64,000 nucleotides of DNA from Shewanella hafniensis (GTDB lineage: Bacteria > Pseudomonadota > Gammaproteobacteria > Enterobacterales > Shewanellaceae), in NCBI RefSeq assembly GCF_019655335.1, contig NZ_BPFD01000011.1, positions 1 to 64,000 of the forward strand. Direction: 5' to 3'. The notes under the pieces are model-generated. The model was not told the origin of the DNA and did no database searches. It saw only the letters and a list, made by a program, of their open reading frames with translations. Numbering within the stretch: the first letter of the stretch is position 1; every line of letters begins with the position of its first letter. This document shows positions 57,585-64,000 of this stretch, one piece after another. A program made the position numbers and the translations under genes.

Positions 57585-58292
57585 ATGGAACTCACGTTAC
57601 ACGAAGCCAGAGTCATCGGATGCCTGCTTGAGAAAGAAATCACTACCCCAGAGCAATATCCTCTCTCGCTAAACTCATTGACCTTAGCCTGCAATCAAAA
57701 AACCAGTCGCGAGCCGGTACTCGAACTCAGCGAAACCCAAGTACAAATTGCCGTCGATTCCCTTAATCGTAAACGTTTGATCAGCGAACAGTCGGGATTT
57801 GGCAGCCGCGTCGTGAAATACAAGCACAGATTCTGCAATACCGAATTCAGTGAACTTCAACTGTCCTCCGCCGCACTCGCCATCGTCTGTTTGTTGCTAT
57901 TACGTGGTCCACAAACGCCAGGAGAACTGCGCACTCGCAGTAATCGCCTACACGAATTTAAAGACGTGATCGAAGTGGAAGATTGCATCCGCCAATTAAT
58001 GAGCCGCGAAAAACCTTTCTTAAAACAGTTGCCCAGAGAAGCCGGTCGCCGCGAATCCCGTTATGTGGAATTATTCTCTGCCGCCTCGTCGCAGCTCGAA
58101 ACTGCGCAGCCAGATAATACTCATACTGCCAGCCCTCATACTGCCAGCCAGACTACCAACCATAGTGCCGCCCATGTCGCAGTGTCTTTGGCTGCTGAGC
58201 CGCATGAATTAACCCAAAGAGTGACAGAGCTTGAGCAACAGGTGGCTGAACTGACGCAAAAGCTCGATGAGTTAATCGCCTCGTTGAGTTAA
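57585..58292 (+). CDS. yceH: YceH family (DUF480) protein
   Basis: This 235-residue protein matches YceH. It opens with [64 protein letters not shown] follows, and a C-terminal coiled coil [22 protein letters not shown] sits after a Thr/Ala/Ser-rich linker (about 175-200). The fold is two winged helices, suggesting nucleic acid binding. Length is slightly above E. coli YceH (215) because of the linker. It is probably co-transcribed with the ABC genes 47 bp downstream. Confidence 0.92.
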   Translation: MELTLHEARVIGCLLEKEITTPEQYPLSLNSLTLACNQKTSREPVLELSETQVQIAVDSLNRKRLISEQSGFGSRVVKYKHRFCNTEFSELQLSSAALAIVCLLLLRGPQTPGELRTRSNRLHEFKDVIEVEDCIRQLMSREKPFLKQLPREAGRRESRYVELFSAASSQLETAQPDNTHTASPHTASQTTNHSAAHVAVSLAAEPHELTQRVTELEQQVAELTQKLDELIASLS

Positions 58293-58339
58293 TCGTCTTA
58301 TAAAGCTAATCATAGCGTCAAGAATAATAGAGACAGCAA

Positions 58340-59170
58340 ATGACCAATAATCCACCCAGCAGTTTCAACAACATGCTTATTATCGCCATGTTTGAACTGC
58401 GTAAATTTTTATTTAATACCCGAGGGATCATCGCCTTGGTCGCCTTTGGTTTAGTGTGGGGCGTACTCCTGCTTTATCCCATTCAAAGCGCATCGGCGAT
58501 GTTATTGCAGCCCAATGTAAAAGACGTCATCGACAGCTTATTTGGGGCCAATACCCTCAACGTGCTCTTTGAGTGGCCTGTAGCCGAAATGGCGGTGTTT
58601 TGGTGCTTTGCGCTGTATTTATTCCCACTATTCAGTATTTTGATCGCCGCCGATCAATTCTCTTCCGATAAAACCCGTGGCACACTGCGCTTTTTAACCC
58701 TGCGCACTAGCCGTGACAGCTTATTGTTCGGGCGTTTTCTCGGCCAAATTCTGATCCAAGGCTTGCTGATCCTATTGACGATTATCGCCACTGTCGCCCT
58801 CGCGCTCAGCCGTGACAGCCAGCTTTTTTTGCCAGCGTTAACCTCTGGCGCCTTAGTTGGCCTTAACCTCATCATAGTGATCTTGCCCTACACGGCAGTG
58901 ATGACCTTATTGTCCCTGTATGCGCGCACGGCACGCCAAGCTATGGTGTTTGCGACCATTTTATGGACTGTGATTTCCATCGCCATCATGGTGTTAGGCA
59001 GCCAATCTAACGTATTGGCTCAGCTACAATGGATATTACCCGGTGCTCAGTTGTCGGACATGCTCAATACCAATGGACTCAATAGTTTAGTTTATGCCCC
59101 TATTCCACTAATCCAAACTGCTGCGGCCCTCTTACTCGGCAGAATGTATATGCAAAGGAGCTCGCTATGA
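58340..59170 (+). CDS. ABC-2 type transporter permease
   Basis: This 276-residue membrane protein has six helices (about 30-50, 78-102, 128-155, 160-185, 194-220 and 245-270). The ABC-2 pattern LIAADQFSSDKTRGTLRFLTLRTSRDSLLFGRFLGQIL is typical of NosY/YhaP-type exporters. Its stop overlaps the ATPase start (ATGA), so the two make one transporter. No substrate gene is adjacent. It could export a lipid, peptide or metal-related compound, but nothing in the sequence fixes this. Confidence 0.87.
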   Translation: MTNNPPSSFNNMLIIAMFELRKFLFNTRGIIALVAFGLVWGVLLLYPIQSASAMLLQPNVKDVIDSLFGANTLNVLFEWPVAEMAVFWCFALYLFPLFSILIAADQFSSDKTRGTLRFLTLRTSRDSLLFGRFLGQILIQGLLILLTIIATVALALSRDSQLFLPALTSGALVGLNLIIVILPYTAVMTLLSLYARTARQAMVFATILWTVISIAIMVLGSQSNVLAQLQWILPGAQLSDMLNTNGLNSLVYAPIPLIQTAAALLLGRMYMQRSSL

Positions 59171-60078
59171 GTCTGATCCAATGCCAAGGACTGTCAAAGC
59201 TTTACGGCAGCAAAAAGGCGCTGAATGATGTTAACTTCAGCCTAGAAGCGGGTGCCCCCATCGCCCTTGTCGGTCCCAATGGTGCGGGTAAAACCACGCT
59301 TTTTAGCCTGTTATGCGGCTATATGTCGCCAAGTGCCGGGACAATAACCCTGCTCGGTGAAGCGCCTAATAGCCCTAAACTTTTAGGTAAAATTGCCGCT
59401 TTACCCCAGGATGCGGTGCTCGATCCCAATTTGACCATTGTTAGCCAATTAAGCTTTTTCGCGCGTTTGCAGGGCATGGGCGTTGAACAAGCCAGACAAG
59501 AGGCCATTCGCGTATTGACCTTAGTCGATTTAGCTGACGTCGCCGAGCAAAAACCACCCAGTCTTAGCCACGGTATGAGTAAACGCGTATCGATTGCGCA
59601 GACGCTCATTGGCTCGCCAGAATTAGTGTTATTGGATGAGCCGACGGCGGGACTCGACCCTGCCAATGCGAAAAAAGTCCGCGAGCTGGTCAAAGCCCTA
59701 TCGCCCACCACGACCTTTATGATCAGCTCGCATAATCTCGATGAGCTCGAAAAGCTGTGCGATCAAGTGTTGTATTTAGACAAGGGCCAACTGAGCCAAG
59801 CCGTGTCTATGCATGCATCGACCGACAGTGATTACCTAACGTTAACCATGCAAACTTGTGACAGTGAGGTGCTGCAAGCGGAAGTGGCGAAACTGGCGGG
59901 CGTGGTGAACGTCAGCTCAAAACAGAGCAAAGTGTTTATTATCCAGCTTGCCACGGATGCAGAAAAAGCACAGAACAGTGATATTGAAATGCGCCTATTT
60001 ACCCTTTTCAACCAACATCAGTGGCAATATAAGATGCTGCTGAAAGGCCGCACTCTGGAAGAAACGCTCTTTTCATAG
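59167..60078 (+). CDS. ABC transporter ATP-binding protein
   Basis: This 303-residue protein has the full ABC ATPase set. The Walker A is GPNGAGKTTLFSLL (about 37-50). The signature LSHGMSKRVSIAQTLIG has an unusual LSHGM instead of LSGGQ. The Walker B is LVLLDEPTAGLDPANAKK and the H-loop SSHNLDELEKL. A C-terminal accessory domain (about 215-303) follows. It drives the permease encoded upstream, with which it overlaps by 4 bp. A terminator follows at 60135. Confidence 0.92.
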   Translation: MSLIQCQGLSKLYGSKKALNDVNFSLEAGAPIALVGPNGAGKTTLFSLLCGYMSPSAGTITLLGEAPNSPKLLGKIAALPQDAVLDPNLTIVSQLSFFARLQGMGVEQARQEAIRVLTLVDLADVAEQKPPSLSHGMSKRVSIAQTLIGSPELVLLDEPTAGLDPANAKKVRELVKALSPTTTFMISSHNLDELEKLCDQVLYLDKGQLSQAVSMHASTDSDYLTLTMQTCDSEVLQAEVAKLAGVVNVSSKQSKVFIIQLATDAEKAQNSDIEMRLFTLFNQHQWQYKMLLKGRTLEETLFS

Positions 60079-60134
60079 GCGAGCTTTAAAAAGTTGGCTT
60101 CACATAAGCCAGCCGTTGAATAATGCTGCTCATG

Positions 60135-60163
60135 ACTTAAGCGCAACCCAGTTGCGCTTAAGT
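60135..60163 (+). terminator. Rho-independent terminator of the ABC transporter operon
   Basis: ACTTAAGCGCAA and TTGCGCTTAAGT form a 12-bp stem with a 5-nt loop followed by TTTTCG, 57 bp past the stop. Confidence 0.88.
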
Positions 60164-60359
60164 TTTCGACTCAAAACTGACAAGCACTCAAAACCGACAA
60201 GATTACCGCTCAATATACCAACACTCTGTTTTCAATAAAGTTACAAGCCAGTCAATAAAACACCACTCGACCGCGCTAAGCTGGCTATGGCTTTCAATCT
60301 TAAGGCGAGCTTGTTATAACTCCCCTTCGATTGAACCTAAGCTGACTTCAGAGGTTTCT

Positions 60360-60635
60360 ATGAACAAAGCACAACTTATCCAACGTATTGCCGCCGAGCT
60401 CAATGCATCGCAAGCGAGCACTAAACCTGTGGTTGAGCAGATTTTGCAACAGATCCACATCGCCTTAAGCGAAGGCGAAAAAATCTACCTGCCACAATTT
60501 GGCACCTTTGAATTGAGATACCATGTCGCTAAAACGGGCCGTAATCCACAAACGGGCGAAACCATCGAAATCGACGGCTACAATCAGCCCAGCTTTAAAG
60601 CCTCAACGGCATTGAAGCAACAGATCAATCGCTAA
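60360..60635 (+). CDS. HU family DNA-binding protein
   Basis: This 91-residue protein has the HU/IHF fold: MNKAQLIQRIAAELNASQASTKPVVEQILQQI and LSEGEKIYLPQFGTFELRYHVAKTGRNPQTGETIEIDGYNQPSFKAS. The arm carries the TGRNPQTGE motif with the DNA-intercalating proline. It compacts and bends DNA. It differs from canonical HupA/HupB at many positions, so it is an additional HU-like paralogue. It has its own promoter region and a hairpin terminator. Confidence 0.93.
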   Translation: MNKAQLIQRIAAELNASQASTKPVVEQILQQIHIALSEGEKIYLPQFGTFELRYHVAKTGRNPQTGETIEIDGYNQPSFKASTALKQQINR

Positions 60636-60702
60636 TAGCGACGCTTAGCGTTAATGTGCAGCCACTCATTTGCGAACATTAATCGGCAGCCTTGATAGAA
60701 AT

Positions 60703-60727
60703 AAGCCTTACCTAATGTGAGGCTTTT
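60703..60727 (+). terminator. Hairpin terminator of the HU-like gene
   Basis: AAGCCTTAC and GTGAGGCTT pair over 9 bp (one G-T pair) with a 5-nt loop, followed by TTGGTC. It lies 68 bp past the stop. Confidence 0.6.
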
Positions 60728-60794
60728 GGTCTCAAAACATTACGATAGCACTTAGCCGAAAGTATTAAGCGGCTAAGCATTAGTTAGGCACTGG

Positions 60795-61535
60795 CTATGT
60801 ATTGGCCTCTGCGCTTTGAAAAAGCGGCGAAGTATCAAGATGATCAGCGGCATTTTCAGCACTGGGAGCATCAAGAAAAGGCACACAGCCGAGGAAAGGC
60901 GCTGACATCATCTCTTTAAGACTCGCCAAGTTTTCCGCAAACATACTCATATTCGGGTCGACACAATTGGCAACCCAGCCAGCAATCTTAAGCCCATCAG
61001 CCAATATCGCCTCTTGAGTCAGCAGTGCGTGATTTAAGCAGCCGAGTTTCATGCCCACCACGAGTATCACTGGCAGTTCTAATTTCTGTACCACTTCCGA
61101 TAAATATCTCCCCTCGCCTAAGGGTAAACGCCAGCCACCCGCGCCCTCAATCAAACAAAAATCCGCTTGAGCAAACGCTGCTAAATCCAAGCTTTCGATA
61201 ATGACTTCAGGCGCTAAACCCACGCCCACTTGGGCGGCAGCAATATGCGGCGCAATCGCAGGCTCGAAGGTAAAAGGATTGATGGTGGAATAGGCCAGTT
61301 TTAGTGAAGATGACGTCATCAGTTGCAGCGCATCGGCATTACGTAAGCCTTCGGAGGTTTGCGCACAGCCCGAGGCGATGGGCTTAACACCTAAGGTAGA
61401 CAGCGTGTTAGAAGCCAAAATACTCACAGCCGAGTCAGCGCTGGCTATCGCGCCCAAACGGTTTACTGCAGTTAACAGCGCCGATGAAACTAAGGTTTTA
61501 CCACTGTCGGTATCTGTACCTGTTACAAAAAACAT
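60795..61535 (-). CDS. bioD: Dethiobiotin synthetase BioD
   Basis: This 246-residue enzyme carries the P-loop MFFVTGTDTDSGKTLVSSALL. KPIASGCAQTSEGLRNADALQLM, CLIEGAGGWRLPLGEGRYLSEVVQKLELPVILVVGMKLGCLNHALLTQEAI and NCVDPNMSMFAENL follow. It carboxylates diaminopelargonic acid to dethiobiotin with ATP. It is the last gene of the leftward bioF-bioC-bioD cluster. AAGGATCTAAT precedes the ATG. The 196-bp gap to bioC holds a 17-bp tandem repeat. Confidence 0.95.
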   Translation of the reverse strand: MFFVTGTDTDSGKTLVSSALLTAVNRLGAIASADSAVSILASNTLSTLGVKPIASGCAQTSEGLRNADALQLMTSSSLKLAYSTINPFTFEPAIAPHIAAAQVGVGLAPEVIIESLDLAAFAQADFCLIEGAGGWRLPLGEGRYLSEVVQKLELPVILVVGMKLGCLNHALLTQEAILADGLKIAGWVANCVDPNMSMFAENLASLKEMMSAPFLGCVPFLDAPSAENAADHLDTSPLFQSAEANT

Positions 61536-61672
61536 ATTAGATCCTTATCTGTCGCTACTGAGTGGTCTATATGAAAAACACTCTGGATGAAGCTAAAAGC
61601 AACCAATCCATAAATCTACACACTAAAGCCCCTATCGCTCACCAATGCTAAATATATTTGCATGATGATTGC

Positions 61673-61706
61673 TGTAGCTAAAACACTGTTGTAGCTAAAA
61701 CACTGC
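61673..61706. repeat. Two-copy 17-bp tandem repeat
   Basis: TGTAGCTAAAACACTGT and TGTAGCTAAAACACTGC are adjacent in the bioC-bioD gap. A third degraded copy may follow. It has no evident function. Confidence 0.8.
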
Positions 61707-61731
61707 TTTAGTTAAACATAGCGCGAAACTG

Positions 61732-62835
61732 TTATATCCCGCGCCGAGCACGTATCTGCACTATCTGATAGGTTAACGGTAAACCTTGGGGTACACGTAA
61801 CGATTCGGCTTTGGCCTGCATTGCCAGCCAATCTTGGCGACCACGCAGCCGCGGAGCTAAATCTGCAGCGGCTATTGCACCAGCAACTTCTCCTGCTGCT
61901 TGCGATGTTGAGTCAATTAAACGGGTTGAGTTGGCTGAACTGATTGAATGAGCTGAATGGCTTGAGCTGACCGATTGCACTGATGCGCCTACCCCTTTAA
62001 TGGAATAGAGTAAGGTTTTGAGCGTATCAAAATGCACTGTCATAGGAATGAGCTGCACCTCTAACGACTGCCATGTATCGAGTTTAAATGCCGCTTTGAG
62101 CGACTCTAGCGTCGAAAAGTCATTCACTCTTAAGCCTAATTCGGCTAATTGATTCAAACTTCCCTGCGCTACTAGGCTCAAATGACACTCGCCATTTGGC
62201 TTAAGCACTCGCGCCATTTCGGCGACCGCAGCGGCGAAATTCCCACACCATTGCAAAGCCAAATTCGAATAAATCACATCGATGCAGCCATCGACAAAAG
62301 GTAAACACTCGGCATCGGCGCACACGCCGTGATAATCGGGATAAGATTGTTTTAGCTTGTGCAACATGCCAAGGGCGATATCCACAGCAAACACAGTCGT
62401 CTGTGGATTTTGCATCAAACCCTGCTCAGCGTGATGCTCAGATTGATGTGCAAAGTCATGCACCGAAAAATCGGTCCCAGGGCCAGCGCCAATGTCCAAC
62501 AGATGACCTTTGGCGGTAAACTCACTGAGTAAACTGGCGGCGCTCAGACGCTGTAACTGATTATGGTCTTGATAACTATGGGCCGCTGCAGAGAATCGTT
62601 CGGCAATCTGAGCGCCGTGTGTATTGGCTACTTTCTTAATTGCTCTTTTTCCAACAGCTGGTTTTTCAAAAGCTTGTTTTTCAATCGCTTTTTTTTCAAA
62701 AGCTTGCATTACAGCAGATTCGCTCACATTCATCTCGTGAGATATTGACCCGCAAGAGCTGGGCTCACTAGGCTTGAGCACGTTAGAGCTTGATTCACTC
62801 GCCTTGGGCTTGCTGGATTTAATCGGGTTTGGCAT
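61732..62835 (-). CDS. bioC: Malonyl-ACP O-methyltransferase BioC with N-terminal extension
   Basis: This protein has a class I methyltransferase domain. [23 protein letters not shown] (about 84) begins the BioC-like part. [14 protein letters not shown] binds AdoMet. [19 protein letters not shown] and [22 protein letters not shown] follow. BioC methylates malonyl-ACP to start pimelate synthesis. About 85 extra N-terminal residues precede the domain, rich in Lys, Ala and Glu ([21 protein letters not shown]). No ribosome site is clear, so the true start may lie inside this tract. Confidence 0.88.
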   Translation of the reverse strand: MPNPIKSSKPKASESSSNVLKPSEPSSCGSISHEMNVSESAVMQAFEKKAIEKQAFEKPAVGKRAIKKVANTHGAQIAERFSAAAHSYQDHNQLQRLSAASLLSEFTAKGHLLDIGAGPGTDFSVHDFAHQSEHHAEQGLMQNPQTTVFAVDIALGMLHKLKQSYPDYHGVCADAECLPFVDGCIDVIYSNLALQWCGNFAAAVAEMARVLKPNGECHLSLVAQGSLNQLAELGLRVNDFSTLESLKAAFKLDTWQSLEVQLIPMTVHFDTLKTLLYSIKGVGASVQSVSSSHSAHSISSANSTRLIDSTSQAAGEVAGAIAAADLAPRLRGRQDWLAMQAKAESLRVPQGLPLTYQIVQIRARRGI

Positions 62836-62899
62836 TGCAGTTAACACTCAACCATAAAAACTTAAAATTCAATAGAATAACGCCTTCAATCGCGTACAT

Positions 62900-64000
62900 T
62901 TATCTGTGATCATCCGTAGCTTGTCGTTCAGTCACAAGTGGCACACGGACGCGACTGAGCACTTGAGCTAATTGCGCAGCACAGGCCGCGATATCTTCCG
63001 CGGCATGGGCGGCCGTTAAGGTAATACGTAAACGTGCTGAGCCCACAGGCACGGTCGGCGGGCGAATCGCGCCAACCCAAATCCCTGCAGCCCTTAGCTC
63101 CTCGGCCACTTGCAGGGTTTGCCGCGCATCCCCAATGATCAGCGGCTGAATCGCGGTATCTGAACCTAAAAGGGGCACATTCGCCTCAAGGCATAATCGT
63201 TTGAACAGCGTGATATTCTCACGCAGTTTTTGCTGTAACTCGGGATGTGCTGTGCAGTACTGAGCAGCGGCTAACGCTAATGCGGCATTGGCGGGCGATA
63301 AGGCGGTCGAGTAAATGTATTCACGGGCGTTACTGACTAAATAATCGATCAGCGCCTGACTCCCCAACACGGCCGCACCTTGGCAACCTAAGGCTTTACC
63401 AAAAGTGACCACTTGCACATCGATAAGCTTGGCGGCATCAGCATTGTGATAACCATCGAGCACCGCAAAACCATGGGCATCATCAACAATCAACCATGTA
63501 TTCTGTTGACGACAAAGCGCCGATAACTGCACGATCGGCGCACAATCCCCATCCATGCTAAACACGCTTTCTGTGATTAACGCCGATGCGTGATTTCGAG
63601 TCAGAAGCCGCTCAGCGCTCTCAAGCGAATTATGTAAAAAACGTTTTAACTGCGCACCGCTGTCCTGCAAACCATCGATAATTGAGGCATGCACAAGTTT
63701 ATCGGCAATCACAGTATCTTGCTGATCAAACAAGGTTTTCATTAACGCCGTATTGGCACTAAAGCCCGAGCAGAATAGTAATCCCGCTTCATGCCCCGTT
63801 AAGGCGCAGAGTTCACGTTCAAGTGTGACATGCGCATCACTGTACCCTGTCACTAAGGGCGATGCGCCGCTACCCACACCGTAGGTCTGCGCACCAAGGT
63901 GCAGCGCTTCAACCAACTCAGGAACGCGGGATAAACCTAAATAATCATTACTACTGAAATTGACATAAGTGCGACCTTCAAACACAAAACGTGGGCTCGA
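62900..64000 (-). CDS. bioF: 8-amino-7-oxononanoate synthase BioF, N-terminus outside the window
   Basis: The frame stays open to the window edge (SSPRFVFEGRTYVNFSSNDYLGL), so the true start lies beyond 64000. The PLP lysine is in VTFGKALGCQGAAVLGS. FCSGFSANTALMKTL, IVDDAHGFAVLDG and SVFSMDGDCAPI are the family blocks. BioF condenses pimeloyl-ACP with alanine. It is the first visible gene of the biotin cluster. bioB is probably further right, by analogy with other genomes. Confidence 0.95.
   Translation of the reverse strand, partial: SSPRFVFEGRTYVNFSSNDYLGLSRVPELVEALHLGAQTYGVGSGASPLVTGYSDAHVTLERELCALTGHEAGLLFCSGFSANTALMKTLFDQQDTVIADKLVHASIIDGLQDSGAQLKRFLHNSLESAERLLTRNHASALITESVFSMDGDCAPIVQLSALCRQQNTWLIVDDAHGFAVLDGYHNADAAKLIDVQVVTFGKALGCQGAAVLGSQALIDYLVSNAREYIYSTALSPANAALALAAAQYCTAHPELQQKLRENITLFKRLCLEANVPLLGSDTAIQPLIIGDARQTLQVAEELRAAGIWVGAIRPPTVPVGSARLRITLTAAHAAEDIAACAAQLAQVLSRVRVPLVTERQATDDHR

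Overview
The window looks like a chromosomal segment of a Shewanella (Gammaproteobacteria, Alteromonadales). The strongest pointers are the small tetraheme cytochrome c CctA beside a cytochrome b gene, the fadR-nhaB-dsbB order, the DUF3802 protein, the eukaryotic-type SpeD next to speA, and a TPP-riboswitch TonB receptor operon. Most of the window reads as ordinary core chromosome. The left edge (1-1.9 kb) is the only part that looks accessory.

Layout. 1-1.9 kb: the N-terminal 378 residues of an AIPR-family (abortive infection/phage resistance) protein running off the left edge, then a degenerate two-copy direct repeat. 2-8 kb: a secreted multidomain nuclease (ExeM/NucH type) and a three-gene membrane module (DUF2157, DUF4401, GDYXXLXY). 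8.1-15.2 kb: a periplasmic solute-binding protein, small envelope proteins, three GNAT acetyltransferases, a 2OG-Fe(II) oxygenase, the YdjA nitroreductase, a DoxX protein and a lipoprotein. 15.3-19.9 kb: a thiamine salvage operon under a TPP riboswitch (TonB receptor, YkoF-like binder, PnuC-type transporter, kinase-fold phosphotransferase). 20-24 kb: YcfL, two hotdog thioesterases, HinT, a structured MITE-like element and an M61 peptidase. 24-31 kb: a LuxR-type regulator, cytochrome b, CctA, a PerM-type permease, TusA-like, BepA-like protease, ArsC-like and DUF2069. 31-38 kb: a large lipoprotein with an HExxH motif, Hda, DUF2066, UraA, GrxD and SodB.

38.3-43.1 kb is the yeaG-yeaH-ycgB stress kinase operon. 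43.2-49.3 kb holds fadR (with a candidate FadR box at its promoter), nhaB, dsbB and a large membrane sensor without a recognisable histidine phosphoacceptor box. 49.3-55.3 kb holds a STAS/SpoIIAA-like protein, DUF3802, YceI, YaiI, PdxH and the polyamine genes speD and speA. A 1.35-kb gene-free stretch with several hairpins follows. 56.6-60.6 kb holds a CvfB-like S1 protein, YceH, a two-gene ABC exporter and an HU protein. 60.8-64 kb holds bioD, bioC and the start-truncated bioF, part of a leftward biotin operon.

No rRNA, tRNA, CRISPR array, prophage or transposase gene was seen. Starts were moved inward from the longest open frame where a Shine-Dalgarno sequence or family length decided it. 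All function calls come from reading the sequence; no database search was run.
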